A stretch of DNA of 64,000 nucleotides from Candidatus Methanomethylophilaceae archaeon (GTDB taxonomy: Archaea; Thermoplasmatota; Thermoplasmata; Methanomassiliicoccales; Methanomethylophilaceae): NCBI GenBank assembly GCA_944321505.1, contig CALULN010000003.1, positions 1 through 64,000 of the forward strand. The letters run 5' to 3'. Below, piece after piece: positions 33,234-41,574 of this stretch. The first letter of the stretch is position 1; the number at the start of each line of letters is the position of its first letter. A program made the translations under genes and the position numbers. The notes beneath the pieces are model-generated. The model ran no database searches. It was not told the DNA's origin and saw nothing but the letters and a program-made list of their open reading frames with translations.

Positions 33234-34847
33234 ATGGAGGGCTCTTGTTCGTCGGATGTGGCCCCGGGACCGTTCCGGGACAAGGTGAGCTGTTTCCTGC
33301 ACCGCCCCCTGGTCAAAGTCATCTTCATCGGACTGGTGATAAGGGCGGTTCTGGCGCCTCTGCTGACACCGAACTACGACATGACGTTCTGGATGCGCAT
33401 TATGAGCATGGTAGACGGCGGTCTGAGCCTCTATGTCGTAGACGGGTACTACTACACCCCGCCCTGGGGCTACGTCCTGTCCTTTCTGGCGCTCATAGGT
33501 TCGGTCTTCGGCATCACCTACGGTACGAGGGTGCCGGAGCTCTCCTTCGGAATGGGCGGGGACATCATGTCCTCCAGCGACGCTCCTATATTCTCGGATA
33601 TAGTCCCCACACTGGGGTTCGTCATCCTCATCAAGGCGTTCCTGGTGATCGTCGACCTGCTGGTGGCCGTCCTTCTGCACAGGTTCGTCAGTGAACGCTT
33701 CGGTGACGGGAAGGCCGTGGCTGTGGCGGCGGCATGGTTCCTATGCCCTCTGGTGATAGTCGAATCGTCCGTTCACGGCATGTTCGATTGCATCGCGGCT
33801 CTGTTCGCGGTCATCGGCATCGGATTGGTTTCAAAGAGGCGCTACGCGCTGGCCGGTGCGGCGGTCTCGCTGGCGATGCTCACCAAGCTCTTCGCGGTGT
33901 TCCTGGTGCCCCTCTTGATCGCCTGGGTGCTGAGCAGGGAAGGCATCAACAGGAAGGGCGCCGCATCCCTGGCGAAAGCCATTGTCGGATTCGCAGCCGC
34001 CTTCATTCTGGTGGAGCTCCCGTCGATCATGGCCGGGGACTTTTGGGAGACCGTGATGTTCCTGACATCGAGGGCATCCCTGACAGGCGGCATCCCGGCT
34101 TGGGCGGTCCTCATCGCGGCAGCCGTGCTCGCCGCGGCCATCGTTGCCGCATGGGTGTGGTGCACCCGGAACGCGGACAGGGTGCGTGCATCCCTGGACC
34201 GTCTGAGGACGCCGGAAGCCGAGCGCAGAGTCGTGAAGGCGCTGGGCATCATCGCAGTCATCGTGGCCGTCGCTGTGCTGGTGTTCGCCCTGGCGACTGT
34301 GGGATGGTCGGATGTCCCGGAAGCGGTGGCGTTCCTGGGGAGCAAGGCGCTGGTCATCGTGTACGTGGTGTGCGTGCTCTTCGAGGTGTACCTGGCATAC
34401 AGGTACCTGTTCCGCGGGGAGAGGACGCCCGAGCGCCTCGCCATGCTGTTCTTCCTCGGAGCTATGGCCGTCATCCTGTGGCCGCCTCTGCCGCAGTACC
34501 CGGTGTTCGTGATCCCGTTCGCGGCGGTGTACGTGATGGTGTTCATGCCGTCCCTGCGGAAGCCCCTGTTCCTCTTGGGTCTGGGATACGCGCTCTACGA
34601 CCTGTCATCCGGCGGGATCACCATGCTGTACGCATTATCCGAGGCGACGGGGCTGATCCCCATGGATGCCCTGGTCTCGATGTCCGAGGTGCTGTACAAC
34701 CGTATGGGCGATGTGCACATAGCCGGAACGATCACGGGAGTTTTCAAGGCGCTGGCATATCTGGCATTCCTGTGGCTGATGTACAGATGGTACAGGGAGG
34801 CATCGGGTTCCGGGGCGATTCCCGCAGTGGTTAAATCAGCCGATTGA
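33234..34847 (+). CDS. GT-C-like polytopic membrane protein, copy D
   Basis: This 537-aa paralogue has LAPLLTPNYDMTFWMRI (loop-1 Asp), SLYVVDGYYYTPPWGY, FLCPLVIVESSVHGMFDCIAALF and KRRYALAGAAVSLAMLTKLF. The ESSVHGMFDCIAALF block is identical to that of copy A, which points to recent duplication. The ATG at 33234 fits the TATA spacing, while the open frame further upstream lies in partner 1. It is followed by copy E after 13 nt. Confidence 0.77.
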   Translation: MEGSCSSDVAPGPFRDKVSCFLHRPLVKVIFIGLVIRAVLAPLLTPNYDMTFWMRIMSMVDGGLSLYVVDGYYYTPPWGYVLSFLALIGSVFGITYGTRVPELSFGMGGDIMSSSDAPIFSDIVPTLGFVILIKAFLVIVDLLVAVLLHRFVSERFGDGKAVAVAAAWFLCPLVIVESSVHGMFDCIAALFAVIGIGLVSKRRYALAGAAVSLAMLTKLFAVFLVPLLIAWVLSREGINRKGAASLAKAIVGFAAAFILVELPSIMAGDFWETVMFLTSRASLTGGIPAWAVLIAAAVLAAAIVAAWVWCTRNADRVRASLDRLRTPEAERRVVKALGIIAVIVAVAVLVFALATVGWSDVPEAVAFLGSKALVIVYVVCVLFEVYLAYRYLFRGERTPERLAMLFFLGAMAVILWPPLPQYPVFVIPFAAVYVMVFMPSLRKPLFLLGLGYALYDLSSGGITMLYALSEATGLIPMDALVSMSEVLYNRMGDVHIAGTITGVFKALAYLAFLWLMYRWYREASGSGAIPAVVKSAD

Positions 34848-34860
34848 GATTGGCGGGCAA

Positions 34861-36426
34861 GTGTTCCGTATGCTCACAGCATCCAGTCTGTCGTCCTTCC
34901 TGAAGTGTCCCATCGTGATGGTGATCCTCATCGGGCTGGTCATCAGGCTGGTCGTCGCTCCCCTGATAACGTTCAGCAATGATGTGGCGTTCTGGATGTT
35001 CATCGCCGGCACCGAAGAGGGGGGCACAGGGCTGTATGAGACCACTTCGTACCACTACACGCCTCCGTGGGGCTATGTGGTGGCGGTGGGCGCATCCGTA
35101 TGCAGCCTCCTCGGAATCACCGACCTGGGTACATTCGCGGATGAGCTGCTGCCGTACACCGGCGGGGAGTACGTGGTGCTGGACGCGGTCCCGAGCATCG
35201 CGTTCTCGTTCATGCTGAAGGTCCCGCTGATCGTCGTGGACCTGCTGGTCGCGCTGCTGATACACAGGTTCGTGTCCGGACGCACGGGGGATGAGCGCAA
35301 AGCCGTCGCTGCGTCCGCGATGTGGTTCCTGTCCCCGCTGGTGATAGTGGAGAGCAGTATGCACGCCATGTTCGACAACATCGCCGTCCTCGCCATAATC
35401 GTCTGCTTCCTGCTCCTGCTGGACCGCAGGTATGTGCTGGCAGGGGCGGCGTTCTCCCTGTCCGTCCTGGTCAAGTTCTTCCCGGTCTTCCTGACGTTCC
35501 TGCTGATCGCGTTGGTGCTGAAGAGGGAGGGGGTGGACAGTCACGGGGCCGCATGCGTGGGCAGAGCTTTGGCAGGCGCCATCGCGGCGTTCGTCCTCAT
35601 CGAGCTGCCTTCCCTCCTGGCAGGGGATTTCTGGCAGTCGCTGCATTTCATAATCTCCCGTCTGGGGTTCACTGCCGAGGAGGTCGGCGGCATCATCACC
35701 GTCCCGGTCGTCGCTGCGATTCTCTTGGTCGTCATAGCGGCCGTCGCGGCTGTATGGTATATGGAGAGGTCCCGCGGCACCCTCTCCCGCATCGTCTCCG
35801 AAGCCGGGACCGAAGGGTTCCACCGCCGCGTCAGGCGCGGGCTTGTGATGGTGTTCGCAGTGGCGATGATCGCTATCCTGGCGTACTCATTCGTATCCGT
35901 GGGCGGGAACACCGCCTACGAGGTGTTCAGCAGCTTCGGCATGAGGTTCGTCACCGTGATGTCGGTGCTGTCGCTGCTCATCGAGTTCTATCTGGCGTAC
36001 CGCCTGCTGTTCCTGGGCGACTCTTCGGAGAAGAGGGTTGCGACGGTGGTGATGCTGTCGGTGGCGGCCATCTTCCTGTGGCCGCCGGCTCCTCAGTACG
36101 TTCTGCTGATCGTGCCCTTCGTGGCGGTGTACGCGGCCATGCACATGCCCGCTCTGTCCAGGCCGCTGCTGATGTTCTCGGCGGCCTTCGCCGTCTATGA
36201 CATAATGATGTCCAACGCATCGGCGCTGTTCTCCCTGGCGGAGTACACCGGATGGATATCCATGGATTCGCTGATCCCGGTGGTGGAGTTCATGTGCTCC
36301 TACATAGGCCCGATACCGATGGTCGGTGTGGTCATGGCGGTCTTCGGCATCATATCATATATCTCGATGCTCTACATCCCGTACACGTGGTACAGGGCAC
36401 GGGAGGTGTTGCATGAAGAATCCTGA
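34861..36426 (+). CDS. GT-C-like polytopic membrane protein, copy E
   Basis: This 521-aa paralogue has VAPLITFSNDVAFWMF (loop-1 Asp), GLYETTSYHYTPPWGY, LSPLVIVESSMHAMFDNIAVL and DRRYVLAGAAFSLSVLVKFFP. The GTG at 34861 lies 23-32 nt after a TATA-like GGTTAAATCA. The in-frame ATG at 34870 is the other choice. It overlaps partner 2 by 14 nt. Confidence 0.76.
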   Translation: MFRMLTASSLSSFLKCPIVMVILIGLVIRLVVAPLITFSNDVAFWMFIAGTEEGGTGLYETTSYHYTPPWGYVVAVGASVCSLLGITDLGTFADELLPYTGGEYVVLDAVPSIAFSFMLKVPLIVVDLLVALLIHRFVSGRTGDERKAVAASAMWFLSPLVIVESSMHAMFDNIAVLAIIVCFLLLLDRRYVLAGAAFSLSVLVKFFPVFLTFLLIALVLKREGVDSHGAACVGRALAGAIAAFVLIELPSLLAGDFWQSLHFIISRLGFTAEEVGGIITVPVVAAILLVVIAAVAAVWYMERSRGTLSRIVSEAGTEGFHRRVRRGLVMVFAVAMIAILAYSFVSVGGNTAYEVFSSFGMRFVTVMSVLSLLIEFYLAYRLLFLGDSSEKRVATVVMLSVAAIFLWPPAPQYVLLIVPFVAVYAAMHMPALSRPLLMFSAAFAVYDIMMSNASALFSLAEYTGWISMDSLIPVVEFMCSYIGPIPMVGVVMAVFGIISYISMLYIPYTWYRAREVLHEES

Positions 36427-37405
36427 GATTGCGATATTGGCGGTCCTCGTCGCGGTCCTCGTCGCAGGCTGGGCGGTCATCCAGGTCGATATCTACGGCG
36501 GGACCTCCGTGAAGGTGACCGCCGGAGACGACGGAACAGATGTGCGCATCGACGGCCTGCTGCCCTCCGACTACCACTATTCGATTTACTCGGGAGCCGA
36601 CGTGTCCTCTGAGCTGTACTACTGGTACGACGAGTCCGTGGAGTGCAGGTCGACCCATCAGATGCAGAGCGATTTCTTCGATTCCATGGATGCCCTCCTA
36701 AAGGTCCGCAACCATGAGGCGGGGAAGCGTGCGGACACGCAGGCTCTCGTCGAGATGATGGAGCGCACCATCGCCGACGGCACGGTGTCCAAGGCCGCCG
36801 TGTACTTCTGCGGCGATGTGCTGCCCAAGGCCATCATGGAAGACGGACTCTTAGATCAATGGATCCGCGCAGGCGGGACCGTCCACTGGACCGGGAACGC
36901 CATGGGGGCGTACGTGACCTCCGAGGCAGGAATAGAGAACTGGAACCCTGCGGCGTTCTTCCCCGAGGGCACCGTTGCGGACGGGAGCGCGGACCTGGCG
37001 CACAACCACACCTACTGGTCCCAGAGGCTGATGCCCACCCTGTCCCAGTGCACCAACGGGCTGAACGTCACCGCACTCAATGAGAATGGGATCAGAGCGG
37101 TGTCCCTCGGATTGATCAACGACGACGGATTCTCCTCCTACGCGGTCTGCGACTATGGGAGCGGGAGGATCTACGTTCTCGGGATGTACACATCCGCGGT
37201 GTTCCCCGCATACTACCAGATGGTCTCTGCGGACGTGATCGCATCCGGGATAGACACAGACACCGTGGAGTCCTTCTCCGGGGACGGGAAGAAGGGGTAC
37301 TGGGGCACCGATGTGTCCATAGATTACTCCCCCTCCGCAGGCGACGTCCTCTATCTGAGGCTCGGGTCGCCCTTCGTCAACTGGGCCACGACGCACGCGT
37401 TCTAG
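36413..37405 (+). CDS. Signal-anchored extracytoplasmic protein, partner 2
   Basis: This 330-aa protein has the same length as partner 1 and is homologous to it along most of its length. An N-terminal hydrophobic helix (about residues 6-24) precedes a soluble domain. The blocks IRAGGTVHW, SLGLINDDGFSSY, YGSGRIYVLG and SADVIASGI align with partner 1. GGGAGGTG precedes the ATG, which lies inside copy E. It stops with TAG, and the last 4 nt overlap the convergent riboflavin kinase gene. Function is unknown. Its position makes it a probable partner of the GT-C-like proteins. Confidence 0.65.
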   Translation: MKNPEIAILAVLVAVLVAGWAVIQVDIYGGTSVKVTAGDDGTDVRIDGLLPSDYHYSIYSGADVSSELYYWYDESVECRSTHQMQSDFFDSMDALLKVRNHEAGKRADTQALVEMMERTIADGTVSKAAVYFCGDVLPKAIMEDGLLDQWIRAGGTVHWTGNAMGAYVTSEAGIENWNPAAFFPEGTVADGSADLAHNHTYWSQRLMPTLSQCTNGLNVTALNENGIRAVSLGLINDDGFSSYAVCDYGSGRIYVLGMYTSAVFPAYYQMVSADVIASGIDTDTVESFSGDGKKGYWGTDVSIDYSPSAGDVLYLRLGSPFVNWATTHAF

Positions 37406-38058
37406 AGGTCCACCTTGACCTCCACCCTGCTGCCGTTCTCAAGGCCCAGGGTGCGTCTCAGGTGGTAGTGGCAGATGATTTCGATGATCTCCCTGTAGTG
37501 GGACCTCTCCGGCACCACGATGGCGCAGTCCATGTTCTTGATCCTGGCCTTGTAGACGATGACGTTCCCGAAGCTGCGCTCGTCCCTGGTGAACCCCTTC
37601 ACCAGATGCCCCTTCGAGTTCCTGATGACCTCCAGCTTCCCGATGTCGTCGCTGGCGATCTTCAGGTTGAGGGTCCCCTGGAATGGGGTGAAGCCGAGGA
37701 TGTCCTCGAACTGGGCCACGTACTCGGGCTGGCAGATGTAGTACCCTCCCTCGCCCATGCCGTCGGCCACCTCTCCGTGTATGACCATCTGGTCGGTGTA
37801 CTCGAAGATCCTGCGGTACTCCAGGTACTCCTTCCTGAGCTCTTCGGCGCCCTTGTCGGTGATCCTGATGCGCTGTTTCCGTGCTCCAAGGTCCCTCTCG
37901 ATGAGGCCGAGGTCCAGCAGCTCCAGTATGCGCTTGGATGCGGACTGCTGGCTCATGCCCAGGGCATCCCCCAGCTCCCGGGAGGAGACCGCAATGTAGT
38001 CGTCCATGCCTCCCAGCAGTGCTATCCTCCTGAGGGCGAAGGTGAACTTTTCATCCAT
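37402..38058 (-). CDS. ribK: CTP-dependent riboflavin kinase with N-terminal winged helix (RbkR-type)
   Basis: The protein has 218 aa. Residues about 1-85 form a winged helix-turn-helix (SSRELGDALGMSQQSASKRI as recognition unit). Residues about 90-218 are the archaeal DUF120 riboflavin kinase, with GMGEGGYYI and FQGTLNLKI, which uses CTP to make FMN. This fusion architecture matches RbkR, an archaeal regulator of riboflavin genes. No riboflavin biosynthesis gene is in the window, so its targets lie elsewhere. Confidence 0.9.
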   Translation of the reverse strand: MDEKFTFALRRIALLGGMDDYIAVSSRELGDALGMSQQSASKRILELLDLGLIERDLGARKQRIRITDKGAEELRKEYLEYRRIFEYTDQMVIHGEVADGMGEGGYYICQPEYVAQFEDILGFTPFQGTLNLKIASDDIGKLEVIRNSKGHLVKGFTRDERSFGNVIVYKARIKNMDCAIVVPERSHYREIIEIICHYHLRRTLGLENGSRVEVKVDL

Positions 38059-38081
38059 CGGGGCGGATATCGATTGTCTCT

Positions 38082-38090
38082 TTATAAGAT
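38082..38090 (-). promoter_or_regulatory. TATA box of ribK
   Basis: On the minus strand ATCTTATAAA lies 24-33 nt before the ATG at 38058. Confidence 0.55.
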
Positions 38091-38107
38091 GAATGAAGGG
38101 TTTCCGG

Positions 38108-38128
38108 CTCCCGGGCGGTGCCCGGGAG
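38108..38128 (-). terminator. Strong GC hairpin after the 38.1-38.5 kb gene
   Basis: CTCCCGGGC-ACC-GCCCGGGAG on the minus strand is a perfect 9-bp stem, 10 nt past the stop. The downstream U-tract is weak (TTCATTCATCTT), so termination is likely but unproven. Confidence 0.45.
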
Positions 38129-38137
38129 GCCGTGGGT

Positions 38138-38509
38138 TCAGAACTTGGACTCCGAGAACCACACGTCGCTCTTGGAGGAGAGCAGCGCGCAGACCAGGGA
38201 GAACACGCCGAACACCAGGAGGATCGCGCCGTACAGCAGGCTGAAGGAGCCGATGACGGTGGATGCGATGATAACGGCGAAGAGCACGAACGCCATGATG
38301 GTGAACGCCCCCTTCTCCCACTGGCCGTTGCTCTTGAATGCCCCGGCGAATGCGAAGAACAGGACGATCGTCAGGAGGTACAGGCACATGTCGCCGAAGA
38401 AGCCCTCCTTGCTGATGTCGAAGGTGGCCGCCATCATCATGATTGCGACCACTCCGCCCACCGCGGCAGCCACTGCCCCGAGTTTGAGCGAGTTAGTAGA
38501 TGTCTTCAT
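38138..38509 (-). CDS. Predicted four-helix membrane protein
   Basis: This 123-aa, strongly hydrophobic protein has segments at about 10-29, 38-58, 68-88 and 91-112. The tail KSDVWFSESKF is polar. AAGGTG lies 6 nt before the ATG. No family is recognised. It sits directly downstream of the symporter gene, but a terminator and a promoter separate them. Confidence 0.65.
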   Translation of the reverse strand: MKTSTNSLKLGAVAAAVGGVVAIMMMAATFDISKEGFFGDMCLYLLTIVLFFAFAGAFKSNGQWEKGAFTIMAFVLFAVIIASTVIGSFSLLYGAILLVFGVFSLVCALLSSKSDVWFSESKF

Positions 38510-38552
38510 GATAGCACCTTTTGGATTGCTGTCGAATCCTTTTCTTAGTATT

Positions 38553-38584
38553 AAAAAGGTGGACGCCGGCGGGCGCCGGCGTCC
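38553..38584 (-). terminator. Intrinsic-like terminator after the symporter gene
   Basis: GGACGCCGGC-GCCC-GCCGGCGTCC is a perfect 10-bp stem on the minus strand, followed by ACCTTTTTAATAC. The T-run also looks like the TATA box of the next gene, whose ATG lies 44 nt further on. Confidence 0.6.
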
Positions 38585-38592
38585 GTATGGTT

Positions 38593-40692
38593 TCAGTACT
38601 CCTTGGCCAGCATGAGCTTCAGGCCCTGGACCAGGGCGCAGAACATCATGCCGAAGGCAGCGGCGGTGGTGAGGCATGCGGCGCCGCCGATGATCGCGAG
38701 AACGGTCACGATGCCGGCCATAATGCAGGCGCCGGCGCAGATGTACTGCTTCCTCTCCACGTTCCTGTACACCAGGCACATCAGGGCGAGGCCGCCGAAG
38801 GCCAGTGCCAGGTCCCTGACCACGAAGTGGAAGTCACTGACTCCCAGGTCGAACACGCCGGCGCAGAGCAGGCATAGGCCTGCCAGGAGGGTCAGTGCAC
38901 CCGCGCCTCCCATGAGCCTGTCGCTGCGGTTGGCGTACAGCCCGTATCCCGCAACGGCGAGGGCGACTCCCGCGACGGCGGTGCCCACGAAGGCGCAGCC
39001 GCCGGCCAGTCCGCCGGCGATGTTCATGACGCCGATGGTCTCGGTGAACTCCCAGGCCGTCAGGTGGTCGGCGAAGTCCAGCCCGATGAAGAACAGGGCG
39101 GCCGCGACCACGGCGGCGATGCCGGTGCCGGCCAGCCCGATAGGCTTCACGGCATTGCACTCGGCATCCACGGCCTCGAAGGTGCCGACGACCTCCTTGG
39201 AGGGCTTCGCGGTGATCAGGGAGACGATGATGACCGCCAGAGCGGACAGGATGAATCCGGGTAGCAGCTCGTACAGGCCGTAGAGGGGCGCGTCGGTGAT
39301 CTGCAGGCCGTCCACGATCTGGCCGCTTCCCAGGAAGGTGTTCCACAGGATGGTGACGGCGAATCCGACGATGATGCCTGCGATGGCGCCCTTGGAGTTG
39401 GTCCTCTTCCAGAACAGGGCCAGGAGGACCAGTGGGCCGAAGGCGGCGCCGAATCCCGCCCAGGCGAAGGAGACCAGGTTCATGATGGTCTTGTTCTCGC
39501 CCAGAGCTATGACCAGTGCGATGACGGAGATCACGATGACGACCGCTCTGGAGATCCAGACCAGCTTTTGGTCGGAGATCTCGCCCTTCTTGTGGTGCTT
39601 GATGATGTCGTTGCTGACCGCACCGGCGGCCACCAGCAGCTGGGAGTCGGCGGTGCTCATGATGGCGGCCATGAGCGCCGCGAAGATGACGCCGGCGAGC
39701 ACGGGAACGGCGACGGTCCACATGGCGTCGACGGCGTAGATCATGATGTGCTCGGGGTTGAATCCCTCGCCCATGATGCCCGCGCTCTCGGCCCAGGCCC
39801 TGCCCACCAGCCCGATCAGGCAGGCGCAGGTCAGGGCGATGATGACCCAGACGGTGGCGACGCGCCTGGATTTCTTGATGTCGTCGGGGTTCTTGATGGA
39901 CATGTACCTGACCATGATGTGGGGCATGCCGAAGTATCCCAGGCCCCAGGCCAGTCCGGATACTATGGTGATGGCGCCCACGGACATCATGTCGAGGCTG
40001 AATCCGGGGTCGACGCCGGCGATGGACACGATGGAGTCCCATGCGGACTCGGCACCGCCCAGCTCCCCGATGAGGGCCAGGGGCAGGATGACCACGGCCA
40101 CCAGCATCAGCATGCCCTGCAGGAAGTCGGTCCAGCAGACGGCGTTGAATCCGCCGAGGAAGGTGTAGACGATGACCACCGCCGCGCCCACGACTATGAG
40201 CAGGCTCAGGTCCACGTCGGGGAAGATGGCCTTCAGCACGCCTCCTCCCGCCACGAATCCGGATGCGACGTAGAATGTGAAGAACACGAGGATGACGATG
40301 CCGCTCACGATCCTGAGCAGGGCCTTGTTGTCCTCGAAGCGGTTGGCGAAGAACTCGGAGACGGTGATGGCGTTGTCCGCCTTCTCGGAGTACACCCTCA
40401 GCCTCTTCGCGATTATGAGCCAGGCGAAGTAGGTTCCTATAGCCAGGCCTATTCCGATCCAGACCTCGCCGACGCCTGCCATGAGTATGGCGCCGGGAAG
40501 GCCCATGAGGAGCCATCCGCTCATATCGGACGCCTGGGCAGACATCGCCACCACATAGGGGTTCATCTGCCTGTCCGCCAAGAAGTACTCGTTCATTCCG
40601 GTCTTCTTGTCGTAGAAGTAGGCGCCGACCAGGATGACTATGATGAAATAGGCGATGAAAGTAGCCAGTACGATTGCGTTCATATAGTCCAC
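38593..40692 (-). CDS. putP: Sodium:solute symporter (PutP-like) with extra C-terminal membrane domain
   Basis: This 699-aa protein has an SSS-family transporter in its first about 500 residues. It opens YFIIVILVGAYFYDKKTGMNEYFLADR and later has QASDMSGWLLMGLPG, TFLGGFNAVCWTD and STADSQLLVAAGAVSNDI (sodium-site Ser/Thr), as in Na+/proline symporters. PutP is normally about 500 aa. The remaining about 195 residues add about six hydrophobic helices, with a GVSDFHFVVRDLAL loop reminiscent of DUF998-like proteins. The substrate is likely an amino acid or similar compound but unproven. GGTGG precedes the ATG. Confidence 0.88.
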   Translation of the reverse strand: MDYMNAIVLATFIAYFIIVILVGAYFYDKKTGMNEYFLADRQMNPYVVAMSAQASDMSGWLLMGLPGAILMAGVGEVWIGIGLAIGTYFAWLIIAKRLRVYSEKADNAITVSEFFANRFEDNKALLRIVSGIVILVFFTFYVASGFVAGGGVLKAIFPDVDLSLLIVVGAAVVIVYTFLGGFNAVCWTDFLQGMLMLVAVVILPLALIGELGGAESAWDSIVSIAGVDPGFSLDMMSVGAITIVSGLAWGLGYFGMPHIMVRYMSIKNPDDIKKSRRVATVWVIIALTCACLIGLVGRAWAESAGIMGEGFNPEHIMIYAVDAMWTVAVPVLAGVIFAALMAAIMSTADSQLLVAAGAVSNDIIKHHKKGEISDQKLVWISRAVVIVISVIALVIALGENKTIMNLVSFAWAGFGAAFGPLVLLALFWKRTNSKGAIAGIIVGFAVTILWNTFLGSGQIVDGLQITDAPLYGLYELLPGFILSALAVIIVSLITAKPSKEVVGTFEAVDAECNAVKPIGLAGTGIAAVVAAALFFIGLDFADHLTAWEFTETIGVMNIAGGLAGGCAFVGTAVAGVALAVAGYGLYANRSDRLMGGAGALTLLAGLCLLCAGVFDLGVSDFHFVVRDLALAFGGLALMCLVYRNVERKQYICAGACIMAGIVTVLAIIGGAACLTTAAAFGMMFCALVQGLKLMLAKEY

Positions 40693-40788
40693 CTAATGGT
40701 ACGGTGGGTTCGAAAGGGGTTAGACCCTATAAAACATGACCGCTGCCGGCGAAGTACCAGACGGACTCCGCCAGCAGCCGTCCGGGGT

Positions 40789-41574
40789 TCACTGTGGACC
40801 CTTACGGCGGGAGAAGCGCTCCTCCTTGGGCATGTTCTCCCATTTGCCGAACTCGATGGAGGTCTCCTCGCCCCTGGCGGGCACCTTCACATCCAGGCCG
40901 CATCTGCGGTCCCATTTGGCGCCGATGACGCGCATCTGGGCGCCGAGGTTGATGGCCTCCACCACGTCCTCCATCTTGCGGGTCTTGACCATCACCAGGA
41001 TGCCCAGGTTGGTGACCAGGCTCCCCACCACGTCGGCCACCAGGTCGTCGGTGGTGTCGAAGATGGAATAGGACATCCAGGGGACCCCGGCGAGCCTGTC
41101 GACACCCCACTCCATGAGCTCCCAGGCGCAGCCGAATCCGACGGTGATGATGAAGCTCATGAACATGAGGGGGTAGACGCCCAGGTTCACGGCGCGGCTG
41201 TAGGTCTGTATGACCGCCAGGCCGGTGAACACGATCATGGACACCACCACCCCCGCGACGGCGTGGGCGACGACGCTCCAGTACCACAGGTCCTGGTAGA
41301 ATCCCAGGTACAGCGATGCGGCGTGGAGGTACAGGCAGCCGGTGACCAGGAACAGGAACCAGTAGGGCGCTCTGAACCTGCCGGTTATCCTGAGGATGGG
41401 CAGGATGGCCACGACGATCATGGACACGCCCTGGGTCCCGGCCACGTAGTCGGTGCCGAAGTTGGCGACGCTGTGGCCCATGATGGCCATGACCATCAGG
41501 ACGAACAGTATCCCGGGGAGGATTATCGCCAGGGCGATGTCGAAGTAGAGCTGGCGCTTGGTGTACTCGATCAT
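40789..41574 (-). CDS. Predicted membrane protein, YjdF-like
   Basis: This 261-aa protein has about seven hydrophobic segments in the first 200 residues. A conserved-looking FGCAWELMEWGVDRL followed by FDTTDDLVADVVGSL (residues about 147-188) resembles the EW...DT..D...G pattern of YjdF/DUF2238 inner-membrane proteins. A charged cytosolic tail of about 60 residues follows. It overlaps the upstream membrane-protein gene by 4 nt, so the two probably form a complex. Function is unknown. Confidence 0.65.
   Translation of the reverse strand: MIEYTKRQLYFDIALAIILPGILFVLMVMAIMGHSVANFGTDYVAGTQGVSMIVVAILPILRITGRFRAPYWFLFLVTGCLYLHAASLYLGFYQDLWYWSVVAHAVAGVVVSMIVFTGLAVIQTYSRAVNLGVYPLMFMSFIITVGFGCAWELMEWGVDRLAGVPWMSYSIFDTTDDLVADVVGSLVTNLGILVMVKTRKMEDVVEAINLGAQMRVIGAKWDRRCGLDVKVPARGEETSIEFGKWENMPKEERFSRRKGPQ

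Noticed and set aside
37403-37405. TAG stops (aIF2-gamma, PIN, partner 2, HAD) as pyrrolysine readthrough sites
   Set aside because: Each protein is complete by family length or by comparison with its paralogue, and no conserved sequence follows the TAG.
27313-37405. Prophage or transposon carrying the GT-C-like array
   Set aside because: No integrase, transposase, terminal repeats or phage genes. The module order suggests local duplication instead.
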